From assembly GCA_033063855.1 (NCBI GenBank), contig CP093829.1, positions 9,372,243-9,436,242 of the forward strand: a stretch of 64,000 nt of DNA, read 5' to 3'. Position 1 is the stretch's first letter. Each line of letters opens with the position of its first letter. The notes beneath the pieces are model-generated. The model saw only the letters and a program-made list of their open reading frames with translations, was not told where the DNA came from and made no database searches. Positions 44,044 to 54,623 of this stretch are shown in pieces. The stretch comes from Smittia aterrima (lineage: Eukaryota; Arthropoda; Insecta; Diptera; Chironomidae). Both the position numbers and the translations under genes were made by a program.

Positions 44044-45432
44044 ATGGAATCAAGCTCAACAATGATGCCAATTAACAATCAATCGCAGAAAACAAACACA
44101 GAAGATCCAAATGAAGAATCTAACGCGAAATTCATCAAATTATCTGAGGAAGCTGCGAATAACTTGGATCCATTGAAATATTTCTCTCGTTTTCTAGACA
44201 TTCCTGAGATGATCCTTAAAAATTTAACAGGCAAGGACTTGATAAAGGTTTCCGAAGTCAACCCAACTTGGTATAACGTCATCGCATCGGAGAAAGTTCT
44301 CACTGAAAACATAAAAGTTGTTTTCAGTGAAAAATGTGAGCTGCAAACGGAAGATTACGATTTGCTGAAAAACAGTTCGAGAAAATATCAGAACATTGAA
44401 GTCCGACGAAGCATCAATTGGAAAGAATTACCGATTCAAACGGACTTCCCTCCGATCACTGAATCCAATTGCATTCCTAAGATGGAGCTTGATTTCTTTC
44501 TTAGTAAAGCTCGCGACTGGAAAAGTGTTTCAATAGTTGAGACAAATTTTAGAACAATATTGGATTTGTATAACTTTCTCGTGTCAATCATGTCTTCAGT
44601 TGAAAGCTTTTCTCTCAGAAATAAATTCGGCGGAAGAGCATTTCCATTTGACGATGAACCAGATTGCTACGAGCAACGATGGAAAGCATTAAGGTTTCCA
44701 AAGTTGAAACATCTGAAAATGCATTTTGCTCTATTCAATCCGATGGGCTTAGTGTACGCAATGTTTTTTTCAAAATCCGATGAAATCGAAAGATTTGATT
44801 TTAAAGATTCTTGTGGTACAAATGGCCAGGACAGTTTAGTAACAGAATTGCTCAAAAAATTTGACAAACTTTCAAGTCTGTCGCTTGAAGCATACGAATG
44901 TAATAAGTTTATGTTCCAAAATGAAACTTGGAAACAATTTAAATTCAAGCTTAAAAGTTTAGCTGTGAACGTTAAAAAACGATCTTGCAATATGCACATT
45001 CCAAATTTGTGGAAGTTCATTACCTCACAAAGAGATCATCTCGAAGAGTTGACGATTGGTAATCTTGACAATGACATAGTTTTGTTCAACAAGATCATGA
45101 GACTGCCGAAGCTTAAGATTCTACACCTCGGGAAAATATCAACTCTGTCCAAGAAAGATGTTCCAAATGTAATATCAACATCGATCACTCATTTCCAGTG
45201 TAAAAGTGATATGGAACGTGACCTTTTTATATATTTGATGAAGTCCATGCCAAACGTTAAAAGCCTTCACCTCGAGATAATTGACGATGAAACCTTTAAA
45301 ACTTTATTAGAAATGAACAGAAAATATGAAGAACTTAAAGCAGTTCGCTTTGTGGATGGAGAATTCAATCGAAAAAACGAAAAGGATCTTGAAGTATTCT
45401 TGATTAACAAGAACAATAAATATCTTGTCTAG
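44044..45432 (+). CDS. F-box/LRR-like protein 4 (A type with a mosaic patch)
   Basis: 462 aa, with the same F-box and LRR-like layout as F-box 2 and 3. It differs from them only in a short patch around residues 225-241 (44718-44780): MHFALFNPMGLVYAMFFSKS in place of MNFALFNPMGFVYACFFPNS. Part of the patch (MHF, GL, KSDE) matches the B-type copies F-box 5 and 7, which suggests gene conversion. The patch lies in the leucine-rich, putative substrate-binding region. Its divergent partner is the deleted PARP4, so this F-box persists without a working partner. Confidence 0.88.
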   Translation: MESSSTMMPINNQSQKTNTEDPNEESNAKFIKLSEEAANNLDPLKYFSRFLDIPEMILKNLTGKDLIKVSEVNPTWYNVIASEKVLTENIKVVFSEKCELQTEDYDLLKNSSRKYQNIEVRRSINWKELPIQTDFPPITESNCIPKMELDFFLSKARDWKSVSIVETNFRTILDLYNFLVSIMSSVESFSLRNKFGGRAFPFDDEPDCYEQRWKALRFPKLKHLKMHFALFNPMGLVYAMFFSKSDEIERFDFKDSCGTNGQDSLVTELLKKFDKLSSLSLEAYECNKFMFQNETWKQFKFKLKSLAVNVKKRSCNMHIPNLWKFITSQRDHLEELTIGNLDNDIVLFNKIMRLPKLKILHLGKISTLSKKDVPNVISTSITHFQCKSDMERDLFIYLMKSMPNVKSLHLEIIDDETFKTLLEMNRKYEELKAVRFVDGEFNRKNEKDLEVFLINKNNKYLV

Positions 45433-46078
45433 GATTTTATTAAAAAAATTCAAGGAAATTAAATAAAGTGGAATTTTTCATAAATTTGTAGAATAAAAAA
45501 TGTTTTTTATAAAGGCTTAACGATCCGCAGAAACGTAGGTAAATTGCCTCTTGTATCTTATTCCGTTATGACAACCGCTACGATCTCGAGAAGCAGACCT
45601 CTGTTTCCAGATTAACAATCTGTTTAACAAGTTTCTACCTGCACTCATGACGTCTCAACACCTTGCTCAACACTAACAATTGATGTACATGAGAAGGAAC
45701 GTGACAAGGATGTTTTATTTTCCACTTTTAACCGGTCAAGAGAGAGCTCTTTGAATAACTGAAATTCCTTTGGCGAGAGTTGGATTCGAACTTCGGAATC
45801 ACTTGCATTGAAAGCAGAATTCTACAAGTCACATGAATTTTGCCAGGCGACCATCACAGTCTGGAACACGGTTTAGTTTTAGTAGAATCTGATAAATGAA
45901 TTGAGCAATAGCTGAGCCGTTTTAACAAACCTTAAAAGAATAACGGAAAATTTGATTCAGATGAATTCGATTGCGATGGAAAATTTAAAGACAAATATAT
46001 TTTTATTAAATCTTCTTAAAAAATGTTTAAAGTCTCTTTTTTAACGATTTGAGATTGTTCACGAAATACAAAAGCTTT

Positions 46079-47583
46079 TTATAATTCCTTAATTTTAACT
46101 AAATATTTAACGCTGACTTGTGCTGGATCGAACACAATATATTCACTGTAAGCATTAAATTGTGAGATTACTCCAGGAACCTCATTGACATTATTTGGAA
46201 CAGGAGCACCGTAAGGAATAACAACTCCGTCGCTTTGAACGTGAACACTTGAAGGAGTGTAATTTCCACAAAACTTCGATGAATTTTTTCCTTCTGGCAA
46301 TTCGCTATTGGAACCATATCCGATCGAACGGTCTCGTACATCCTGAATGTCACCAAGAGCGACTTCGCATAAGACCATGAAAGCTGTGAACTTTGTTTTA
46401 TCTGTGCCTGCTTTGTGGGAATGATTGTAAGAGTAGCAAGCTGACTTCGCTGCAAGGTCAGCAAAATAAATGCCTCGACCGAATCGAAAGCCAGTGTGCC
46501 TGGCTTCCTTTGGAGCTACTTTCAATCCAAATCTCAAGATTCCAACAAAGTTGTTCAGTGAACTTCCATGCCACAGCAGCATTCGATTGTGAAGTTTCGC
46601 GAAAGGTCTGTTTCTCAGCTCCTCGCCGTGTCGTTTGATTTTGAAAACTAGATCGATTGTCAGCTTCTTTACTCCGAGGCCATGACTTGTGTTCTCTAAA
46701 TATTGTTTGATGATCGAGAACTCTTCGGTGTGAGGATCAAGTGTTGAGATGTCAGTCTCTAGTCTCTCGTAAAGACGCTCGATAGGATCCGAATCATAAG
46801 GATTCGCATGTTTCATGTTAAGAAACTTCTCTTCAATGTTGTTTAACGATTCAACAAGTTTTCGTTTTTCCTTTACCTTGTCAAGAGTGTTGATCACGCT
46901 CGTTGTGGTACAAGGCACCTGCTCGTAGAAAGATTTACTTAATCTCTCGAGAACATCTTCCTTGAATGCTCCTTGTTCGATGTGATAAGTGATCACTCCC
47001 AAAGTTTTAAATGCTTTCTCGTATTTCTCATAAGTTTGGTTTTTCTCTAAAACATCGATTTGAATCTCATCCAAAGTTGATTGTGTCCAAGAATCTTTAT
47101 CGAAAAGAGTTTTCACGAGTTCTTGAATTGGCGGTGACAGTTCTTTGTTTGGCTTCATTTTCTTATCTTCATTCTCATCATCGGCATTAGGTGGAGGAGC
47201 TCTCTTCCCGCTGCATCTCAGAGATTCTGTGATTTTCTCCTGAATTCTAATTTGAAGATCTATGTCCAAAGATTCGAAGTTCTTGATGCAGTCGATGTTT
47301 TCTGGATGATACTTAGCGACAAAGCAAATGATGTGATAATAGTAAGGTCCAGACTTCGCCCAGATATTCGACTTCGTGCGAGACTAAAACACAAAACGAA
47401 AAATAAGATTTGTTTTCTGAAGCATTTTTCAAATTTTCTAAAGCTCACCAATGCTCGAAGAAAGATAAACTCATCTTCGTCAAATCCTCGTGCACACAGC
47501 CGACAGTCGAGCTTCCAAATATCATCGCTTGAATAATCAGCTTTATTAACATTGAATGGTTCAATATTATACATAAACTCCAT
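46079..47583 (-). CDS. PARP-like protein 5 (intact)
   Basis: Exons 47449-47583 and 46079-47383, 479 aa. The zinc finger is complete: C27, C30, H62 (YYYHIIC), C65, the CX2C...HX2C pattern of PARP fingers that read DNA breaks. The helical domain and ART domain, with H317, Y351 and E459, are as in PARP3, from which the protein differs at residue 62 only, as read. A complete triad predicts chain-forming (poly) rather than mono-ADP-ribosylation by the PARP1-3 rule. There is no WGR, which in PARP1/2/3 relays DNA binding to the helical domain, so control must differ from those enzymes. Convergent with F-box 4 and head to head with F-box 5. Confidence 0.92.
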
Positions 47584-47836
47584 TTCACTTTGAATACTTT
47601 TTTTTTCTTGGTCAGAAAACTTGTTCTCGCGTTGACAGCAAAATCCGTTTTAAAATTGGAGTTCCAAGAATCAAGAAAAAACCCAAAATGTAAAGTGCTC
47701 ATTGTAGTTGTAAGCAGCTGATTTCTTATTAGATTTTTTCCGCCTCCAACAGTTTGCAGATTTAGAATGGCCGCTAGAATGTCAACGTCGTTGAACCTTC
47801 TTTAAAAAATTCAACTAGATAATTCAGATTTTCATA

Positions 47837-47938
47837 CAGTCTAACCTCCATTATCCTCATGAGCCGCCTTATTCCGCCACTTTTGGGACCGGCTTTCGGA
47901 TGATGTTATTAGACCCTGATAATTAGGGAGTTAGACTG
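47837..47938. mobile_element. 102-bp MITE in module 5 promoter
   Basis: Same element and position as 39788-39889, shifted by exactly 8,049 bp. Confidence 0.7.
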
Positions 47939-48601
47939 TAATTTATTTTAAACTTTTTCAATTTTCGCTCGACCTCTTCTTTAAAAATCTAAAACTGTTC
48001 TTAAATGTCTAGTTAACGATTTGGTTATAAAGTTGATTTATCAAATTTGCTATTACGCGAGTAAATGACAGATATTTCTTGGACGCCGTAAGAGTGTCCA
48101 ATCCTTTTCTCAACGCATTTCAAAGTCAGACGCTGAAACAAACGTTCTGAGGGTTTTCCCAAGAAAAAGGGTTTCTTCCGAAATATTCTCTTTCTTTTTC
48201 ATATTCCCATTTTATCTCTTTTCAGAGAAATATTTCGGTAGTAAATTTTAGAACCCTATACTTCAAATTTCAATTAGCGTTCAACTTATTCTTCATCCGA
48301 CACTCCATCAGAAATTTTCCTTAGACCATCCTAAGTCTCATTAGAAATTCATCCGAACTGTTTCGGCTGTTGATGAGTTCCATTCTCGAGTTTCAAAGCA
48401 CAAAGTGCGCTTTTGAGTTAAATTGAAACAAATCTTTCTTAAAAGGAATTCTTACTAATTACGATTCAGGTAAAAAGAAAAGAACATTCTGAAGATTTAA
48501 CGCATTTTGTTCTCAACAGTCGATAAGGTAACACTCGCTCTCTTCAAGATCTTAAAATACTATTTTTTATTTCAATTTTATTTTCATTTTAGAAAACTCA
48601 A

Positions 48602-49960
48602 ATGGAATCAAGCTCAACAATGATGCCAAATAACAATCAATCGCAGAAAACAAACACAGAAGATTCTAATGAAGAACGTAACGCAAAATTCATCAAATTA
48701 TCTGAGGAAGCTGCGAATAACTTGGATCCATTGGATTATTTCTCTCGTTTTCTCGGAATTCCTGAGATGATCCTTAAACATTTAACTGGGAAAGACTTGA
48801 TAAAGGTTTCCGAAGTCAACCCAATTTGGTATAACGTCATCGCATCGGAGAAAGTTCTCATGGAAAACATACAAGTTGTTTTCAATGAAAATCGTGAGCT
48901 GCAAGCGGAAGATTACAATTTGCTGAAAAACAGTTCGAGAAAATATGAAAGCATAGAAGTCCGACGTAGCATCGATTGGAAAGGATTACCGAGTGATGTG
49001 CTCTTCCCTTCGATCACTGAATTCCATTGCATTTCCAATTCGGAGCTTGATTTCTTTCTTAGTAAAGCTCGCGATTGGAAAAGTGTTTCAATAGTTGAGA
49101 CAAAGTTTAGAACATACAAGAATATGTGTAACTTTCTTTTGTCTATCAAGTCATTAGTCGAAAGCTTTTCTATCAGAAATAGTTTCGAAGGAGATGAATT
49201 TCCATTTGACAAAGACACAGATTACTACGATTCACCAAAGTTTCCAAAGTTAAAACATCTGAAAATGCATTTTGCTCTATTCAAACAGATGGGCTTGATG
49301 TACGCATGTTTTTTTGAAAAATCCGATGAAATCGAAATATTTGATTTTAAAGATTCTTTTGGTTTAATTATCAGGGACAGTTGCGTAGCAGAATTGCTCG
49401 AAAAATTTGACAAACTTTCAAGTTTTTCGCTTGAAACAAGCGAATGTAATATGTTTAAAAATGAAACTTGGAAAAAATTTCCTTTCAAGCTTAAACGTTT
49501 ATCTGTGAATGTTATTAAGCGAACTAGCGATCTGCACATTCCAAATTTATGGGAGTTCATTAACTCACAAAAGGATTATCTCGAAGAGTTGACGTTTGAT
49601 AATCTTGACAATGACATAGTTTTGTTCAACAAGATCATGAGACTGCCGAAGCTTAAGATTCTGCACCTTGGGAATATATCAACTCTGTCCAAGGACAATG
49701 TTCCAAATGTAATATCAACATCGATCACTCATTTCCAGAGTAAAAGTAATATGAAAAGTGATCTCTTTATATTTTTGATGAAGTCCATGCTAAACGTTAA
49801 AAGCCTTCACCTCCAAGTAATTGACGATGAAACTTTTAAAACTTTATTAGAAATGAACAGAAAATATGAAGAACTTAAAGCAGTTCGTTTTGTGAATGGA
49901 AAGGAGGAAAAGGATCTTGAAGTTTTCTTGATCAACAAGAACAATAAATATTTTGTCTAG
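48602..49960 (+). CDS. F-box/LRR-like protein 5 (B type)
   Basis: 452 aa. F-box at about 51-92 (GIPEMILKHLTGKDLIKVSE) and degenerate leucine-rich repeats. The B subtype has EGDEFPFD in the central variable segment and ends VNGKEEKDLEVF; it differs from A types mainly between residues 120 and 290, the leucine-rich part likely to contact substrate, while the F-box is nearly invariant. A leader intron precedes the ATG. Partner: intact PARP5, making this one of two visible modules in which both genes look fully intact by motif (5 and 6). Confidence 0.88.
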   Translation: MESSSTMMPNNNQSQKTNTEDSNEERNAKFIKLSEEAANNLDPLDYFSRFLGIPEMILKHLTGKDLIKVSEVNPIWYNVIASEKVLMENIQVVFNENRELQAEDYNLLKNSSRKYESIEVRRSIDWKGLPSDVLFPSITEFHCISNSELDFFLSKARDWKSVSIVETKFRTYKNMCNFLLSIKSLVESFSIRNSFEGDEFPFDKDTDYYDSPKFPKLKHLKMHFALFKQMGLMYACFFEKSDEIEIFDFKDSFGLIIRDSCVAELLEKFDKLSSFSLETSECNMFKNETWKKFPFKLKRLSVNVIKRTSDLHIPNLWEFINSQKDYLEELTFDNLDNDIVLFNKIMRLPKLKILHLGNISTLSKDNVPNVISTSITHFQSKSNMKSDLFIFLMKSMLNVKSLHLQVIDDETFKTLLEMNRKYEELKAVRFVNGKEEKDLEVFLINKNNKYFV

Positions 49961-50488
49961 GATTTTATTAAAAAATTTCAAGGAAAATAAATAACGTGAA
50001 AATTTTCACATATTTTTAAAATGAAAAAATGTATTTTTTTCAATAAAGGCTTAACGACTTTTAATAAAGTCTTGATTTTCGTCCTTAGTCCGCAAAATTA
50101 TCGCTGACACTTCTTCACAATATTTAGCCAAAGTCTAACCTCCATATTCCGCCACTTTTGGGACCGGCTTGGGTCGCAGTTAGTTCAAACACACTCCCTT
50201 ATGTACGCCATATTACGAGTCGCCAAGAGGAATTTGATTATAAAACTTGGAAGGAATTAGATAAATTGATTGACTTTCTTTTAGTAGAATCTGTTAAATG
50301 AATTGAGCAGTAGCTGAGCCTTTTCAACAAGCTTTAAAAGAATAACGGGAGATTTGATTCAGATGAATTTGATTGCGATGGAAACTTTTATGGCAAAAAA
50401 TATTTTATTAAATCTTGTTAAAAAATGTTTGAATGTTTGAAGTCTCTTTTGTTAATGATTTGAGATTCTTCACGAAATATAAAGTTCT
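49961..50488. other. convergent 3' intergenic region with MITE-related segment
   Basis: No gene. Around 50127-50170 it contains GTCTAACCTCC followed by TTCCGCCACTTTTGGGACC, the core of the promoter MITE, here continuing into GGCTTGGGTCGCAG; the same version occurs after F-box 7 at about 61494-61540. It is therefore a second insertion of a related element on the other side of the module. Confidence 0.45.
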
Positions 50489-51992
50489 TCATAATTCCTT
50501 AATTTTAACTAAATATTTCACGCTGACCTGTGCTGGATCAAACACAATATATTCACTGTAATCAGTAATTCGCGAGATTCCATCAGGAGCTCCAGTGACA
50601 TTATTTGGAACAGGAGCACCGTAAGGAATAACAACTCCATCGCTTTGAACGTGAACTTTTGAAGGAGTGTAATTTCCACAATACTTCGTTGAATTTTTTC
50701 CTTCCGTCAATTCGTTATTGGAACCATATTCGATCGAGCGGTCCCGTGCATCCTGAATGTCACCAAGAGCGACTTCGCATAAGACCATGAAAGCTGTGAA
50801 TTTTGTTTTATCTGTGCCTGCTTTGTTGGCATGCATATAAGAATAACAAGCTGACTTCGCTGCAAGGTCAGCGAAATAAATGCCTCGACCGAATCGAAAA
50901 CCAGTGTGCCTGGCTTCCTTTGGTGCTACTTTCAATCCAAATCTCAAGATTCCAACAAAGTTGTTCAGTGAACTTCCATGCCACAGCAGCATTCGATTGT
51001 GAAGTTTCGCGAAAGGTCTGTTTCTCAGCTCCTCGCCGTGTCGTTTGATTTTAAATACTAGATCGATTGTCAGCTTCTTTACTCCGAGACCTTGACTTGT
51101 GTTCTCTAAATATTGTTTGATGATCGAGAACTCTTCGGTGTGAGGATCAAGTGTTGAGATGTCAGTCTCTAATCTCTCGTAAAGACGCTCGATAGGATCC
51201 GAATCGTAAGGATTCGCATGTTTCATGTTGAGAAACTTCTCTTCAATGTTGTTTAACGATTCAACCAGTTTTCGTTTTTCCTTTACCTTGTCAAGAGTGT
51301 TGATCACGCTCGTTGTGGTACAAGGCACCTGCTCATAGAAAGACTTACTTAATTTCTCGAGGACATCTTCTTTGCCCTTTAATGCTCCTTGTTCGATGTG
51401 ATAGGTGATCACTCCCAAAGTTTTAAATGCTTTCTCGTATTTCTCATAAGTTTGATTCTTTTCTAAAACATCGATTTGAATCTCATCCAAAGTTGATTGT
51501 GTCCAAGAATCTTTATCGAAAAGAGTTTTCACGAGTTCTTGAATTGGCGGTGACAGTTCTTTGTTTGGCTTCATTTTCTTATCTTCATTTTCATCATCAG
51601 CATCAGGTGGAGGAGCTCTCTTTCCGCTGCATTTCAGAGATTCTGTGATTTTCTCCTGAATTCTAATTTGAAGATCTATGTCCAAAGATTCGAAGTTCTT
51701 GATACAGTCGATGTTTTCTGGATGATACTTAGCGACAAAGCAAATGATGTGATAATAGTAAGGTCCAGACTTCGCCCAGATATTCGACTTCGTGCGAGAC
51801 TAAAACACAAAACGAAAAATAAGATTTTTTTTTTGAAGCATTTTTTCTAAAACTTACCAACGCTCGAAGAAAGATAAACTCATCATCGTCAAATCCTCGT
51901 GCACACAGCCGGCAGTCGAGCTTCCAAACATCATCACTCGAATAATCAGCTTTATTAACGTTGAACGGTTCGATATTATACATAAACTCCAT
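50489..51992 (-). CDS. PARP-like protein 6 (intact)
   Basis: Exons 51858-51992 and 50489-51799 (58-bp intron, GTAAG donor) give 481 aa. Finger ligands C27, C30, H62 and C65 are all present; the basic segment, helical domain (with two extra residues, GALKGKEDVLEKL, as in PARP1) and ART domain with LLWHGSS, FGRGIYFA and YSEYIVF are intact. It differs from PARP3/5 mainly in the loop after FADLAAKSACYSY and near DARDRSIEYGS, close to the active-site rim. Head to head with F-box 6 across a promoter of the module 2/6 type. Confidence 0.92.
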
Positions 51993-52364
51993 TTCAATTT
52001 AAACACTTTTTTTTCTTGGTCAGCAGACTTGTTCACGCGTTGACAGCAAAATCCGTTTTAAAATTAGAGTTCCAAGAATCAAGAAAAAACCCAAAATGTA
52101 AAGTGCTCATTGTAGTTGTAAGCAGCTGATTTCTTATTAGAATTTTTCCGCCTTCACCAGTTTGCAGATTTAGAATGGCCGTTGAACCTTCTTTTAAAAT
52201 TTCAGCTATTTCAGATTTTCATGTTACATTAAAAAAAATTCTGTCGACATCATCGATCTTGATTAATTTGGCTAAAGTGAAGAATATAGGCCATATTTGA
52301 ATTTAACGGTTAAATTATCTCTTAACCGAACAGATTCGCGAAAACAGCGTCCGAGGTAAACATA

Positions 52365-52555
52365 GTTAATCTAGGGTTAAAGATCATCCGAGAGACACTT
52401 ACTATTGTGAGCTTCCCTACCAGCTAATTTTTTAATCTTCGTTTTCCTGAGCGCTTTAATTATTTCGCTTTTGGAAACTTGCTACGAAATTTTTCTTCAT
52501 GGTCAGTGAAGTTCACAATAGTAAGTGTCTGTCGGAGGAACTTTTACCCTAGTTA
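52365..52555. mobile_element. 191-bp MITE with long TIRs (module 6 promoter)
   Basis: Second copy of the element at 35323-35513, same location relative to the F-box, with a few point differences. Its presence only in modules 2 and 6 marks their common promoter ancestry. Confidence 0.75.
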
Positions 52556-53028
52556 CGTTCTGACTCAAAGTAAATGCGGTTGATGAATGTATGAAGGGTT
52601 TTCCTAAGAGAAAGGGTTTCATTCAAAATCTTCTCTTTCTGTTTCATTTTATCTCTTTTCAGAGATATATTTCGGTAGTAATCTTTAGAACCCTATGTTT
52701 CAAATTTCAAGTAGCCTTTAACTTATTTTTCATCCGACACTCCATCAGAATTTTCCTCAGACCATCCTAAGTCTGATCAGAAATTCATCCGAACTGCTTC
52801 GGCTGTTGATGAGTTCCATTATCGAGTTTCAAAGCACAAAGTGCGCTTTCGAGGTAAATTGAAACAAATCTTTCTTAAAAGAAATTCTTACTATTACGAT
52901 TCAGGTAAAAATAAACGAAAAATTTCGACTCATTTCTTTTTCTACGTTCGATAAGGTAAGACGCTTTTTTTCAAGATCGAAAAATACTTTTGTTTATTTC
53001 AATTTTATTTTCATTTTAGAAAACTCAA

Positions 53029-54417
53029 ATGGAAGGAAGCTTAGCAATGATGCCAATTAACAATCAATCGCAGAAAACAAACACAGAAGATCCAAATGAA
53101 GAATCTAACGCGAAATTCATCAAATTATCTGAGGAAGCTGCGAATAACTTGGATCCATTGAAATATTTCTCTCGTTTTCTCGACATTCCTGAGATGATCC
53201 TTAAACATTTAACAGGCAAGGACTTGATAAAGGTTTCCGAAGTCAACCCAACTTGGTATAACGTCATCGCATCGGAGAAAGTTCTCATGGAAAACATAAA
53301 AGTTGTTTTCAGTGAAAAATGTGAGCTGCAAACGGAAGATTACGATTTGCTGAAAAACAGTTCGAGAAAATATCAGAACATTGAAGTCCGAAGAAGCATC
53401 AATTGGAAAGAATTACCGATTCAAACGGCCTTCCCTCCGATCACTGAATCCAATTGCATTCCTAAGATGGAGCTTGATTTCTTTCTTAGTAAAGCTCGCG
53501 ACTGGAAAAGTGTTTCAATAGTTGAGACAAATTTTAGAACAATATTGGATTTGTATAACTTTCTCGTGTCAATCATGTCTTCAGTTGAAAGCTTTTCTCT
53601 CAGAAATAAATTCGGCGGAAGAGCATTTCCATTTGACGATGAACCAGATTGCTACGAGCAACGATGGAAAGCAACAAGGTTTCCAAAGTTGAAACATCTG
53701 AAAATGAATTTTGCTCTATTCAATCCGATGGGCTTTGTGTACGCATGTTTTTTTCCAAATTCCGATGAAATCGAAAGATTTGATTTTAAAGATTCTTGTG
53801 GTACAAATGGCAGGGACAGTTTAGTAACAGAATTGCTCAAAAAATTTGACAAACTTTCAAGTCTGTCGCTTGAAGCATACGAATGTAATAAGTTTATGTT
53901 CCAAAATGAAACTTGGAAACAATTTAAATTCAAGCTTAAAAGTTTAGCTGTGAACGTTAAAAAACGATCTTGCAATATGCACATTCCAAATTTGTGGAAG
54001 TTCATTACCTCACAAAGAGATCATCTCGAAGAGTTGACGATTGGTAATCTTGACAATGACATATTTTTGTTCAACAAGATCATGAGACTGCCGAAGCTTA
54101 AGATTCTACACCTCGGGAAAATATCAACTCTGTCCAAGAAAGATGTTCCAAATGTAATATCAACATCGATCACTCATTTCAAGTGTAAAAGTATTATGGC
54201 ACGTGACCTTTTTATATATTTGATGAAGTCCATGCCAAACGTTAAAAGCCTTCACCTCGAGATAATTGACGATGAAACCTTTAAAACTTTATTAGAAATG
54301 AACAGAAAATATGAAGAACTTAAAGCAGTTCGCTTTGTGGATGGAGAATTCAATCGAAAAAACGAAAAGGATCTTGAAGTATTCTTGATTAACAAGAACA
54401 ATAAATATCTTGTCTAG
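53029..54417 (+). CDS. F-box/LRR-like protein 6 (A type)
   Basis: 462 aa, A-type, with a handful of substitutions against F-box 2-4: the start reads MEGSLAMMPIN instead of MESSSTMMPIN, and there are scattered changes such as KHLTGKD, TAFPPI and IMARDLF. F-box at about 51-92; leucine-rich repeats to the end. It sits next to intact PARP6 with the matching promoter type, so it may represent the ancestral A-type module from which F-box 2-4 derive. The region just after the gene carries the Tc1-like insertion (54624 on). Confidence 0.88.
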   Translation: MEGSLAMMPINNQSQKTNTEDPNEESNAKFIKLSEEAANNLDPLKYFSRFLDIPEMILKHLTGKDLIKVSEVNPTWYNVIASEKVLMENIKVVFSEKCELQTEDYDLLKNSSRKYQNIEVRRSINWKELPIQTAFPPITESNCIPKMELDFFLSKARDWKSVSIVETNFRTILDLYNFLVSIMSSVESFSLRNKFGGRAFPFDDEPDCYEQRWKATRFPKLKHLKMNFALFNPMGFVYACFFPNSDEIERFDFKDSCGTNGRDSLVTELLKKFDKLSSLSLEAYECNKFMFQNETWKQFKFKLKSLAVNVKKRSCNMHIPNLWKFITSQRDHLEELTIGNLDNDIFLFNKIMRLPKLKILHLGKISTLSKKDVPNVISTSITHFKCKSIMARDLFIYLMKSMPNVKSLHLEIIDDETFKTLLEMNRKYEELKAVRFVDGEFNRKNEKDLEVFLINKNNKYLV

Positions 54418-54623
54418 GATTTTATTAAAAAAAATTCAAGGAAATTAAATAAAGTGGAATTTTTCATAAATTTGTAGAATAAAAAATGTTTTTTATAAAG
54501 GCTTAACGATCCGCAGAAACGTAGGTAAATTGCCTCTTGTATCTTATTCCGTTATGACAACCGCTACGATCTCGAGGAGCAGACCTCTGTTTCCAGATTA
54601 ACAATCTGTTTAACAAGTTTCTA

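Larger units (their letters stand above)
35834..48400. repeat. near-identical tandem duplication, 4,550-bp period, three copies
   Basis: The segment F-box 3' half / PARP / divergent promoter / F-box 5' half repeats with starts of F-box 2, 3 and 4 at 35995, 40545 and 44044. Spacing is 4,550 then 3,499 bp; the difference of 1,051 bp equals the deletion in PARP4. Downstream of that deletion the copies stay in exact register (PARP3 to PARP5 = 8,049 bp). F-box 2 and F-box 3 proteins are identical as read. Copies this alike are either very recent or an assembly artefact. Confidence 0.85.
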
